A DNA stretch of 64,000 bases from Mytilus galloprovincialis. Lineage: Eukaryota > Mollusca > Bivalvia > Mytilida > Mytilidae. A program made the translations under genes and the position numbers. Position 1 is the first letter of the stretch. Every line of letters begins with the position of its first letter. The stretch is from NCBI RefSeq assembly GCF_965363235.1, contig NC_134839.1:79943410-80007409 (forward strand), read 5' to 3'. Below, in pieces: positions 34,740 to 45,700 of the stretch. The notes under the pieces are model-generated. The model saw only the letters and a list, made by a program, of their open reading frames with translations. It searched no databases and was not told the DNA's origin.

Positions 34740-36720
34740 GATAATGCTGGACTTTTTAATCGACAATATATTTGATTAGTTTAGAGGATTGATATTTAAA
34801 TAGGCAGTCGGTACTAATTGTGCACCCCTTCTCGCCAAGTTGTATTTTGTACTCGTATGAAGTAGAATTCATTCAGAACCTTCTAAATGACAAAAAGAAA
34901 AAGTACCGTGCAAAATTCTTTGATTTTACTTTCAGCTACTAGTATATGGATTTCCTTTCAATAAATAACCCGTAATTTAATCAGTAGTTGCATGTTATTA
35001 TCGACTCCTACGAGTCGATATAAAGAATTGAACGATGGACAGTGAGTAAGTGAACTTTTCTTGCTACCTGATTTGAAGATATTACGAGACGTGAATAATC
35101 AAAGTTTAATGATTGGTTAGGACAATCCAAACCTAGTAAATGTCCTTCAATCCCGTAGAGTATCGGATTTGTCCTCTCTATTTTAGCAATTAGATTTTGC
35201 CTGGTCATTAATCATTCATATTCATGATATTGGTACACAGGTAACTTTTATCTATAAATAGTCGAATCTTCTGGAGTTTCGTAAACGTTAAACGATATAT
35301 ACTACTTCATAACGTGTGACCTCACGTGTGTGGTAAAATTTGTTGATTGATGCAAGTGGCTATTCTAGTAAATGAATTCTATTTTCATCAGCTAAAAGTC
35401 GACTAGCCCTTTTTGAAAGGCTAATATTTGTATATCCCATTGAACTTGAAATTAAAGATACTAATGATACTAGAAGGTCTGCGTCATGCCTTGATCTTTT
35501 CCTCACTATTGACACAGATGGACAAATCACACTAACATCTATGACAAAAGGGATGAATTCAACTTTCAAATTAACAATTTCTCATTTCTCAACAGAAACA
35601 TACCCTCTGCTACGTCGTATGGTGTTTACATATCCTAATTGATACGTTATAGTCGTGCATTTTTACACTATATAGACTTCATATACAGGAGAGTGTTCCT
35701 TACACAGAAATTGCTTCAGTATAGTTCTGTGGAGGAAACAATCAAATTGACACTCCGTAAATATTATGGACACCATCATGCCTTAGTTTATCAAAACGAT
35801 GTGTCTGTGTCTAAAATTTCTAAAGACATTTTTACCACGTCTTAGATTCTGGTTTAACGTCTATGTCGTCTGTCTGCTAAGTACCGAACGTGACATATTT
35901 TCGAATATGACTGTTTTGCCGAGTGCGAATTTGCATTGCTATGCGACGTGTTTCTGTATCAATACATCCAACAATTATCTATTAGCTAGGATGATTTGTT
36001 TTTTGGGGTGCGTTGGACATTGTTTTATGGCTTATCGTTTGTAGTTTGAATTCTGTATTTCTAGTACATTTCACATGTGTCTTATTTGTCAATATTGTCG
36101 AGTTAATTTCTATTTTCCATGGATAAAGTATTGTATAAGTCCAAATAATTAAGACGTCATCACAACATTTATTCTAAATAGTCTTTCAGTACCGTAATAA
36201 TTATGATAATTGTTTGGACTAGTATTGTGACAATAATTGTATGAATTTCAAGATTATATATTCGTCACAAAAATACGACACTTTTTGTTTGTACAGTGCT
36301 GTCTTTAATGAAAGATGTTTGTTGTTATTTTCCGATTTACATGTTGTAACGATCATTATTTTATTCGTCTGTGCGTTTCTCTGTGTGTTTTTGTATTTGT
36401 TTTTCATGTATTCCTGTCACACAGTGTTGTCATTTTAGGGGTATTTTTGACATTGCCATATAAGCGGGATATTTGGCTAGCCATAAAACCAGGATCAACC
36501 CATTAAATTGTATCGAGTCAGGAATTTGGCAGTTGTTATCAAATAGATCTTTTCTATTTATGTTGGCGTTTGTTTTTGTTGCACTTCGGTGTTTCTTTTA
36601 TTCCATTCTTTTCCTTTGATAGTTGATGTGTTTCCATCAGTTTTAGTTTGTAAACCGGATATGTTTTCTCTCAATCGATTTCTGACTTTTGAACAGAGGT
36701 ATACTCCTGTTGCATTTATT
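34740..36720 (+). mobile_element. Decayed Penelope-like copy (RT family C), interrupted by a Helentron-like element
   Basis: Segment 34740-34996 encodes remnants of the RT palm (GTNCAPLLAKL block). Segment 35431-35845 continues with YPIELEIKDTNDT and ends GHHHALVYQNDVSVSKISKD. The two are separated by an inserted Helentron-like element. A long 3' tail runs on to about 36720, containing GGACTAGTATTGTGACAAT and AGCCATAAAACCAGGATC blocks, and recurs at 40620-41215. Several stops interrupt the coding parts. This is an old copy. Confidence 0.65.
34997..35430 (+). mobile_element. Helentron-like (HINE/pearl-type) non-autonomous element, copy 2
   Basis: The 5' end is a hairpin of TATCGACTC and GAGTCGATA around a CTAC loop (34999-35020). 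The 3' end is a hairpin TAGCC...GGCTA (35404-35423), preceded by AGTCGA, which is complementary to TCGACT in the 5' hairpin. The body matches copy 1 (17074-17530) throughout: AAGAATTGAACGATGGACAG, then GACAATCCAAACCTAGTAAA, CTCACGTGTGTGGTAAA and TTTCATCAGCTAA. It is inserted into a reverse-transcriptase fragment whose coding sequence resumes on the far side, so its limits are known to within a few bases. Confidence 0.7.
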
Positions 36721-36830
36721 TAACGTTTTATTTGCCATGAAACCGGGTTTTACATGGTTAACGTTTTAGTAGTCATGATGCTCGCCAATAAAATGTTTTT
36801 GATTGCCCAAAGATACCTTTTACTTTACAA

Positions 36831-36904
36831 GCTACCGAGCTTGTTGTCAAGTAAATGGTTAAAAACCATTACACATTTCATTTGGACTATACATTAAAAA
36901 AAAT
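36831..36904 (+). repeat. 74-bp direct repeat, left copy
   Basis: The segment starting GCTACCGAGCTTGTTGTC is identical to 37612-37685. It contains the hairpin AATGGTTAAAAACCATT and ends in an A-run. What lies between the copies is AT-rich and unrecognised. Confidence 0.9.
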
Positions 36905-37611
36905 ATATAATCCTGGTACTTTTGATAACTATTACTTCTAAGCAGAATAATGTGCCCTGTTAATAGACTGATACAGAAGTTACGTTTATATGTTTGCAAT
37001 TTTATTTTGTTGTTGGTGAAAAATTCTTCTGGACTGCAACAACATCAACCTGTAAAAAGAAACATATAATAAAAATAAAACCATCTTATTATGATATTTT
37101 TATTATGATTCAACTCATACAAAAAAAAATTAAACAAAATAATAGAATAGTAGAATTCATTAAAACCATTAATTATTGCTTCACTCTTTCAATACATCAT
37201 CAAACCAGTATTGGTTTTGCATATGTCACATGTTACGCATCTTGTAATATGTATTGATTTTTCATCAATTAATCATTATGTATGTACATCGTATATGTAT
37301 GTTTTTCAAACTTGATACGACATGTAAATCATCAAAATCAATTCAGATCATAGTATGTGTAAATAAATTTCTAGCAAATAGAGAGAAATTTGTAATGTTT
37401 AATTTTTTACAGGAATTCAGAGAATTAATAATCAACTAGTAGGCAACCAAAAATAGAACGTATTGCATGTATCAGAAGAGAATTAATGCTTTTAGTGATA
37501 AGTTACTACGATTCCTGTCTCTTGTATAACATTAAAATATCATAATGAAAGATTTTGTGTCATGTAATTTAAAAGTACATTGTATAATCAAAACTATTTA
37601 AAAAATGATAT

Positions 37612-37685
37612 GCTACCGAGCTTGTTGTCAAGTAAATGGTTAAAAACCATTACACATTTCATTTGGACTATACATTAAAAAAAAA
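37612..37685 (+). repeat. 74-bp direct repeat, right copy
   Basis: Second copy of the repeat at 36831-36904, 781 bp downstream and also ending in an A-run. Stretch 37686-38150 beyond it shows nothing recognised. Confidence 0.9.
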
Positions 37686-38150
37686 TTATGCGATTAGAAG
37701 GTAAACTAAATTACGTTATTTAAACAAAAATATTGAAAGATTACTATTATTAACAGAATATTGAAAATAAAAAGGGCGTCACTGTACGTTTCTTTCTTCT
37801 ATAACAAAAATAGGAGAAACAAAATCCTGTAGATTGCTGTATAAATTAAACCATTTCTGAGTTACCGTCCCTTAAAAAGCCTAATAAAACAACTGTGTTC
37901 GTTAAATACTATAGTAATTATAAGATAAAATCACATAAACTTGGTTCATTTAAATGTATACCCCTATTCCCCATTCCAAGTGTATAACTGCATTGATTGC
38001 ATTATTATCTTGACCTATTGTGTTTTGCTATTTTACATATCGAAGAAGACTGAGGACTCCCATACTACCTCGACTCAAAACATTACATATATTTTTTGCA
38101 ACTGTAATAAGAAAAGACCAGTTCCATTAGATACCTGGATTGTTGTCATT

Positions 38151-40316
38151 TCATTGGTGAAGATTAACTGGTGGAAGAAGTAGGGACATCTGAAATACAC
38201 ATAACAACCAAGATTTACAAATACGTATACAATTCGCGACTTTCAAATTCTCAGTGTTGAATGTATGTCAGGATAAGTTTGAGGTTTAAAAACATTGTTA
38301 ATGAAAAAACTAAGCGATGGGAAACAAAATAACAAGACGAATTATAATGTGGTTAACTCATTGTTGAAAATCGTTTTGAAAAATCGCTTTTATTTCTACA
38401 CTTAAATGAATCTAAACTAGTTCAACATATTTCTGAAAATAAAAGTAACTATCTTTGCTATTTCATTTGAGTAAGAAAATTGGTCGCAACAACAATGTAT
38501 ATCCTTGAAGTCAATTAGGATTGAAACCCTGAGTGAATTCATACAACTGTTGGTAGTTCTACAACTTTATTAGCACGCAACATATAGTGTCAATACTTTG
38601 AACTGCTGTTGTAATAAAACTATAACTTACCTTAACTGTTTCGATAATATCAAGGTGGCTATCATCTACAAAGAAAATACATTTTTTGGTAATTTTTATT
38701 ATAATGTTTCAAATATTTATTATCTATTGAAATATATTGTGTCTGTATAGATTTTTTCTCATGCTGCAGCATTTCAGTTTAAAGTTCTTTTTTTTAAAGT
38801 GGGTTTTTGAATATTACGCAAAAATTAAGTGCTCAATTCGAGAATCCTTGAGCAAATTTCTTTTCATAAACCATTCATAAATATTGTTCCTATAATTCAT
38901 CTATAATATCTTCTCGTCCCTATTCAAATCGGTTAAGATTGCTATAATGCTCAGGTATTTAAATAGGTAGGTTGAAAAGTTTACTTCATGGCACGTTACC
39001 AAATGTCAGTCTTAGTAGTATTGACCTCACCTAACTGTTAGTTCTATAAATGGCCAATGTACCTATATCAGTACTAAAGTGTTGCCTAGTATGGTGTTTT
39101 AAAAGGGAATTATATTTATCATATGGTTTAATTTGGTCTTGTATAATGACATATTGAATTGAGAGAGGGTACAAACATCATGCATCTGTTGAATGGACCA
39201 AGGCCTTGAATATGTATGGTTAACTATTTGTTTGTTTTACAGAAATAAAAGAGTGAAAGCTGTAAAAAATGAAGTGCTCTCGTCCCAACATTTCCATTTT
39301 ATTGTCGATGTTGACCGGTGAATAACTCATTATATACTCACGGTTAGTGTCGTAAACATTAAACCATTGACCGGTGAATAACTCATTATATACTCACGGT
39401 TAGTGTCGTAAACATTAAACCAATGGCTCATGTCTGAACTGGATAAAAATCCGTCGTGATTGTTGTCTAGTTTATCGAATAGAATGTCAGAGTCTTTTAC
39501 AGTATCGGCAAACCCATTTGCCTTCCAAGCCGTCTCGATTTCAGATTTACTCACTTTACCATCATCTGAAATAAGTGAAATACAAGTTAAGGTTGAATAT
39601 GATTGAGTTCCGTAGTTTAAAACTTAATACAACTTAATACAATTAAATTATGGCCTAGGGTATCACCAGCCTTCGGTGTTAACTTGAATATCAATTATAT
39701 GGTAATTTTTAGAAATTTATTGTTTACAAAAGTATAGATTATTCGAAAAACGAAGGATTTTTGGATCCCAGGCATAGATAACCTTAGGTGTAGGTTCCAC
39801 AATTTTATGGAATTTTTGGTCATTGTGGTCTTCAACTTTGTACTTATTTTGTTTTCTAACTATTTTGATCTGCGCGTCACCGATTAGTCTTATGTAGACG
39901 AAACGCGCGTCTGACGTATTATAAGCCTGGTACTTTTGATAACTACTTATGATTAAAAGTTCATTCTTAGTAAGATGAATTACTTATATGATCTAAAAAA
40001 ATATGTCTAATTTATATTGTTTTGTTTCCTGCATTGCATTTCTTATCGCTGTGTGGGTATATGAAGCAATAATTTAAATCAAAGCACAAAGTAGGTTAAT
40101 GAGTAATAAAATAAACAATAAGTCTACTAGAATTATATTTTAAATGAAAACTTCATTGCACACATTTCCATTAATGGACACATTCATTAAGGCATACAAC
40201 TTACGATCTGCATCGAATGATATGAAGAAGTTATTGTATTCTGTCTTATTGAGAAGGTTGTTTTTATTCAAGTCAGACCTCACAAATAACACTGTGAATG
40301 GTGTTTCTCTTATTAT
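38151..40316 (-). CDS. Four-EF-hand calcium-binding protein, gene 2 (5' end not found)
   Basis: Minus-strand exons are 40316-40205, 39565-39398, 38665-38631 and 38189-38151 (TGA). The first two junction phases equal those of the paralogues. The loops are DLNKNNLLNKTE, DADHDGKVSKSE, DNNHDGFLSSSD and DTNHDSHLDIIE; introns cut loops 2 and 4 after the third residue. The 168-nt exon has the same length as its counterpart in gene 1. The C-terminus is uncertain: the 35-nt exon has a GTAAGT donor leading to a short last exon (MSLLLPPVNLHQ), but reading through gives a stop near 38562. No exon with signal peptide was found upstream before gene 3; that interval is filled with retroelements, so gene 2 may be incomplete or dead. 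The 3' splice region of exon 39398 is tandemly duplicated. Confidence 0.65.
39311..39422. repeat. 56-bp tandem duplication spanning a splice donor
   Basis: Two identical 56-bp units (39311-39366 and 39367-39422) begin TTGACCGGTGAATAAC. Each carries the last bases of an EF-hand exon and the GTGAGTAT donor on the minus strand. The upstream donor (39398 side) is met first by the transcript. Confidence 0.93.
39655..39950 (+). mobile_element. Hammerhead-ribozyme repeat, decayed long-type copy
   Basis: The unit contains GGTATCACCAGCC, TTCGGTGTTAACTTGAATAT, CCAGGCATAGATAACC, TCTTCAACTTTGTACTT, then a hammerhead-like segment at 39871-39920 and the end CCTGGTACTTTTGATAACTA. It is the same family as 62960-63285 (+) and 50930-51105 (-). 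In the ribozyme core the CUGAUGA element reads CCGAUUA here, so cleavage activity is unlikely. Confidence 0.75.
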
Positions 40317-40619
40317 CTGAAAAATTTTGCATCACAGGGCAATACAATAAAAATGCAATAAATTGTATAAGAAAAATTGTTTCTTGTACAAAACTAAAAC
40401 TGTGTTGTCGATTGATTAAATTTTATCTGTGAAAGATGGAGACCAATCTACATTAACAGGCCAACAAGATTACACTGAGTTCAACTTTGCTCGAGGAAAT
40501 TCCTCCTTGTTTCTTATAAAAATGTATTTACATTCAAAATCAAGTAAATCCTTTGATGGAACTAGTTGAAAGCATTTGAACTTCGACCTAATAACAAAAT
40601 GTTTATGTTTATTATACTG

Positions 40620-41215
40620 AAATAGCCTTTCAATAGCCTTTCAATACTGTCATTGTCATAATGATTGTTTGGACTAGAATTATGAAAATCATTGTTTGAA
40701 GGTCAAGATTACATATTCGTTACAAAAGTGCGTCACAGTTTGTGGTGTCCTATGCTGTCTGTCGTTGACGGAAGACATTCGTTGTTGTTCTGCGGTTTGC
40801 ATATTGTGTTATTTGTATGTGTGTTTCTCTGTGATAAGTGTTCTTGTGTGTGTGTGTGCTGTATTTCTATCATGTAGTGTTAGCGATATTTTTTAACAAA
40901 GTCATATAAGCGGGAGGTTTTGCTAGCCATTAAACCAGATTCAACCCACCATTTGATTTCAAAATGTCTATACCAAGTCAGAAATATTGCAGTTGTTATC
41001 ATATAGTTTTTATGTATGTTGGCGTTTGTATTTACGTTTGTCGACACAACATGCAAACCGCAGAACAACAACGAACATCTTTCATCAACGACAGACAACA
41101 TAGGACTCACAAATAGTGACGCACTTTTGTAACGAATATGTCGTTCCTTTGTTTTCCACTTATAGTTGATGTGTTTCGCTCGGTTATAGTTTGTAACCCG
41201 GATTCGTTTCTCTCA
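40620..41215 (+). repeat. RT family C 3' tail with internal fold-back
   Basis: It matches the tail at about 36180-36720 (GATTGTTTGGACTAGAATTA, CATATAAGCGGGAGG, AGCCATTAAACCAG). Inside it a 98-bp segment, 40711-40808, reappears inverted at 41043-41140 at about 90% identity, giving a large hairpin around a 234-bp loop. Confidence 0.75.
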
Positions 41216-41219
41216 ATCG

Positions 41220-42755
41220 ATGAATTATTCAAAAAGCGGTATAAACTATTCAAACTATTTTAGGTCATTTTTTAGTAGCAATAAACAAAAAAACTATGTC
41301 AATTGGACATGCTTTGATACTATATCTGCTCTTGAATTTTTACTAGATAACATTTTTGTTCGCTTTGGAGATTCCGTATGTCGTCAGGTTATCGGAATTC
41401 CAATGGGGACTAACTGTGCACCACTTATTGCGGACCTGTTTTTGTATTGCTATGAGTTACAATTTATGACAAAAATCAGCAAAGACCCATCGAAACAACA
41501 TCTGATACACAAATTTAATAATACTTTTTATCCTGTTGAACTTACTTTAAATAAAGCTAATACTAACAATGACCACTGCCCTTTCCTCGATCTTGATAAT
41601 ATATCATTAACGGAAAGCTTAATACTAAAATTTATGATAAAAGAGATGATTTCTCATTTCCTATCGTTAATTATCCATTTTTAGATGGTGACGTTCCCTT
41701 GTCACCATCTTACGGAGTTTATATATCTCAACTTGTACGATTCGCTCTTGTATGTAACAATGTCTTAGATTTTAACGAGAGAAATTGATGTATTACTGAA
41801 AAATTATTATACCAGGGTTTTCGATATCACAAACTAGTCAAAACATTTACTAAATTTTATCATCGGTATAAGGACATCATTCGTAAATATAGCTCAACAT
41901 GCAGACTTCTTATACGTTCAGGTATTTCACATCCAATATTTTATGGAAATATTCTTTATAAAGCACAAAAATGTCAGTATTCACCTCCGAAGCTAACAAA
42001 ACCTTTAAATAGACTTATTAAGAAGGGATATAGTTATGATACTGTTGTCAGGTCATTAAAGATTGCATATATTGGCGTTAATATTGATTCACTTATAGGG
42101 TCTTTGCATCGGAACTAAACACATTTATTCTTAATAAACCAGTTGTTGGCATGACACAGGTTATGTTCTTCTCATATATGTTATGATGGTAAGATACTAA
42201 ACCCCTCACGAGGAGGATTGTGCCTGATATTCATATGATGAAGACATAATTTTTCAATCCGTTTAATTGAGATCCGGAGCTGGCATGTCAGTTAACTGCT
42301 AGTAGTCTGATGTTATTTATGTATTATTGTCATTTTCTTTGGTTACATCTTCTGACATCAGACTCTGACTTCTCTTGAACTGAATTTTAATGTGCGTATT
42401 GTTTTGCGTTTACTTTTCTGCATTGGCTAGAGGTATAGGGGGAGGGTTGAGATCTCACAAACATGTTTAACCCCGCCGCATTTTTGCGCCTGTTCCAAGT
42501 CAGGAGCCTCTGGCCTTTCTTAGTCTTGTATCATTTTAACTTTTAGTTTCTTGTGTACAATTTGGAGTTTAGTATGGTGTTCATTATCACTGAACCAGTA
42601 TATATTTGTTTAGGGGCCAGCTGAAGGACGCCTCCGGGTGCGAGAATTTCTCGTTGCATTGAAGACCTGTTGGTGACTTTCTGCTGTTGTCTGCTCTATG
42701 GACGGGTTGTTGTCTCTTTGGCACATTCCCCATTTCCATTCTCAATTTTATACTA
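41220..42755 (+). mobile_element. Penelope-like retroelement copy (RT family B) with long 3' tail
   Basis: Coding remnants show FLLDNIFVRFGDSVCRQVIG, GIPMGTNCAPLIADLFLY and, further on, NYPFLDGDVPLSPSYGVYIS and a C-terminus ending SLIGSLHRN before 42118. The catalytic RYIDD block is missing, apparently through a short internal deletion, and the frame shifts, so the copy is inactive. The roughly 640-bp 3' tail (to CATTCCCCATTTCCATTCTC at 42755) is tail B of the window. It ends about ten bases from the stop codon of EF-hand gene 3, which runs on the other strand. Confidence 0.75.
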
Positions 42756-42764
42756 CTGTTAGCT

Positions 42765-45700
42765 TTATTTACTTACACCCATCCATTTTTCACCAAATTC
42801 TTTTGCAGTCACATTACCATTACCTATAAAAATCAAGATTCTGATAGTGAAAAAATTTTAATATCTCCTTCAAATAAGCTTTTACAAACTTTTGTAGACA
42901 GACAAAGAAACGTTTTTCATATCTATGAATATCTGTAAAGTTGAGCCAAAACAATGTGTTTTACATGTGTAACCTGATATACGTTGAAAGCTGGTTACAA
43001 TTGATATATTTTAAGTTTGGTCGACAATTCACAAGCACCACAACTATATTCTGTGTACTTGTTGTGTACACATTACATTTTCATATACTTTAAAATTTCA
43101 TTTAAATTAACTATTTCATGTCATGACTACATAATAACTGGTATCATATTTCGTAAAAGGAATTTTGATAAAGGAGCTATAGACTCTAATTTTACCATCA
43201 AGATCAAAAACATGGTGCAGTGGTGCTAGATCTTTAGAGTTTATAATTCCATCGTCATTGAGATCTGCCAAATAGAAATATGCTTCCGAATGCTCTTTTG
43301 ACTGGTGTGTCAGTAACTGCCAAAAACTCACAAACTCCTGCTTTGTCACTGTGCCATCGTCTGCAAAAGAGAAAGAGAGTAGATCACTAAGAGGTAATCA
43401 AGAATAGTAAGTCGAATCAAATATGCAACATTATGGCCAAACAAAAAAACTATTCATTCTATATTTTACTTTGAAATTTGTTATTTCATTTTAATTACTT
43501 ATTATTTCTTACTTCATTCTAAAATGTATTTTTTTTATCCTGACAAGATTATCAAATTAAAACTTTTCTTACGATACAATGATTTGTTTGTTGATCATTT
43601 CAATTTTGTGTCAAAAATTTAATGTACTACGTACTGTATGCATGTACATATTGCTATAACATCTATCTAGCAATTTGTATACTGTATTCAATGCATCTTT
43701 TGTTTCCATGCAAATAAGTAGATGATTTAATTTCGATTTCGTCTAGAAATATAATGTATAAAAAAATTTCTAAAGCACCTTTTATACAACAGCAGTTTAC
43801 CAAAGTCCGAATGTCATAAATCGATCAAAAAGACAAATCAAGGTGTATCAAACAAGAATGGAATCGCATAGCAAACACTGATGCATCGACAGGGTAATCA
43901 GACGTGCGTTTTTCAATGCACATGTGAAGGGTGATCGACACCAAGCGAAGAAAATTTGACAAGTGCTGTCTAAAACTTGAAATGAAAACAATAATTTAAA
44001 AAAAAAAGAACTCCGAGGAAAATTCAAAACAAAACCATTTTGAATTTGCAAAATCAAACGCTCAAACACATAAAACAAATGGATAACAGCGGTCATATTC
44101 CTGACTTGGTACAGGCATTTCTGATGTAAAAATTGGTAAATTAATCTAGTTTTATAGCTAGCTAAACCTCTCACGTGTATGAAAGTCGCATACAATTCCA
44201 GTATACTCACATTAAAAGGGGCGAAAGATAGCAGAGGGATAGTCAAACTCGTAGATAGAAAATAAACTGACAACGCCATGGCTAAAAATAAAAAGACAAA
44301 CAAACAAATAATAGTACAGACGACAAAACATAGAAACTGAAGACTAAGCAACACGAACCCCACCAAAATTGAGGATGATATCAGGTGCTCCGGAAGGGTA
44401 AGAAGATCCTGCTTCACATGTGGTACCCGTTGTGATGTTTATGTTGTTACAAAACCGGTAAAAAGTCTAATTCGGTAGGTCAGAATCGTGAAAAAGGAAT
44501 GGTATTGTAGTTACGACATAAGGAACATATCCGATATCATCTGTGAAACTGTTATTCCATAACGGTTAACCAACTCGCGATGGCGTCCGTAAAATTTAGG
44601 AAGGGATGATTTCAACTTCACCATTTGTAATTCTTTGTTCAATAACTTCCTTGTGAGCAGCAATCATCTACCAAGGAAATATTGATAGGAAATACAAGCC
44701 CGGGACTATCGTATCAATCACTGTGTTAATAAAACAAACAGTCATGATAGATAAAAGGAGTGCAGCAGTTAACATTGTTTTATAATCTTGCGCACTATAC
44801 AAACAAACAAAAATGTAAACAAAACAAAAACAAACAGGCATATACATTTTTTTAAATAAATAGGGCCGTTAGTTTTCTCGTTTGAATTGTTTTACATTGT
44901 CATTTCGGGGCCTTTTATAGCTGACTATGCGGTATGGGCTTTGCTCATTGCTGAAGACTGTACGGTGACCTATAGTTGTTAATTTTTGTGTCATTTTGGT
45001 TTCTTGTGGAGAGTTGTCTCGTTGGCAATCATACCACATCTTCTTTTTTATATATAGACAAAAACACTCGTCACCAGAGATTGGTGTACGATCTGACCAA
45101 AAGTAGTGTAGGTAGGCTGTTTGTAAAATAGGCATTGAGTCACAACTTTTACGGGGCAATCCTCCTTTTACATGACGTGAATTATTCTAAAACACCTACG
45201 ATTGACATCGAATCCTTGGTAAACACCATCTAATTCTGGTATGGTTATAATACCGTTGGCATCTCTGTCTGCTTTTAAGTACAGTACATTGATTACGCCG
45301 TATAAATCTAAGACGCTGCAAACAAATATTAAAAAATGTTGAAAAGTAATGATTAAATAAGTATATTTTATATTTTGCTAAGATACCGTTCTCTTTTTTT
45401 TAGCGACAAAATATTATTCGAATATAAAAAGAAATTAGAAACAGCCCTGCCATTTGCATTCGCCCCCTTGCTAGTTAACCTATCAATGAAGAGTTTCATG
45501 GACATTTATTTTCAGTAAAAATGTACTCAACCTCCAGTTTTTCAATGCTACTGATGTTTTGTATTTTTTCGTTTTATTCATTCTTTTAACTTATTTTGAT
45601 CGAGTATACTACTATTTTGAAGTCATACTTTCAAATAAAACTTTTTTTGGAGGGTGTCTGTCATCCTTTTCTGTCTTTTTTTGTATATTCTTTGACACAG

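Noticed and set aside
40880-41110. ORFs with a shared MLSVVD peptide on both strands
   Set aside because: They come from the 98-bp inverted duplication in the retroelement tail.
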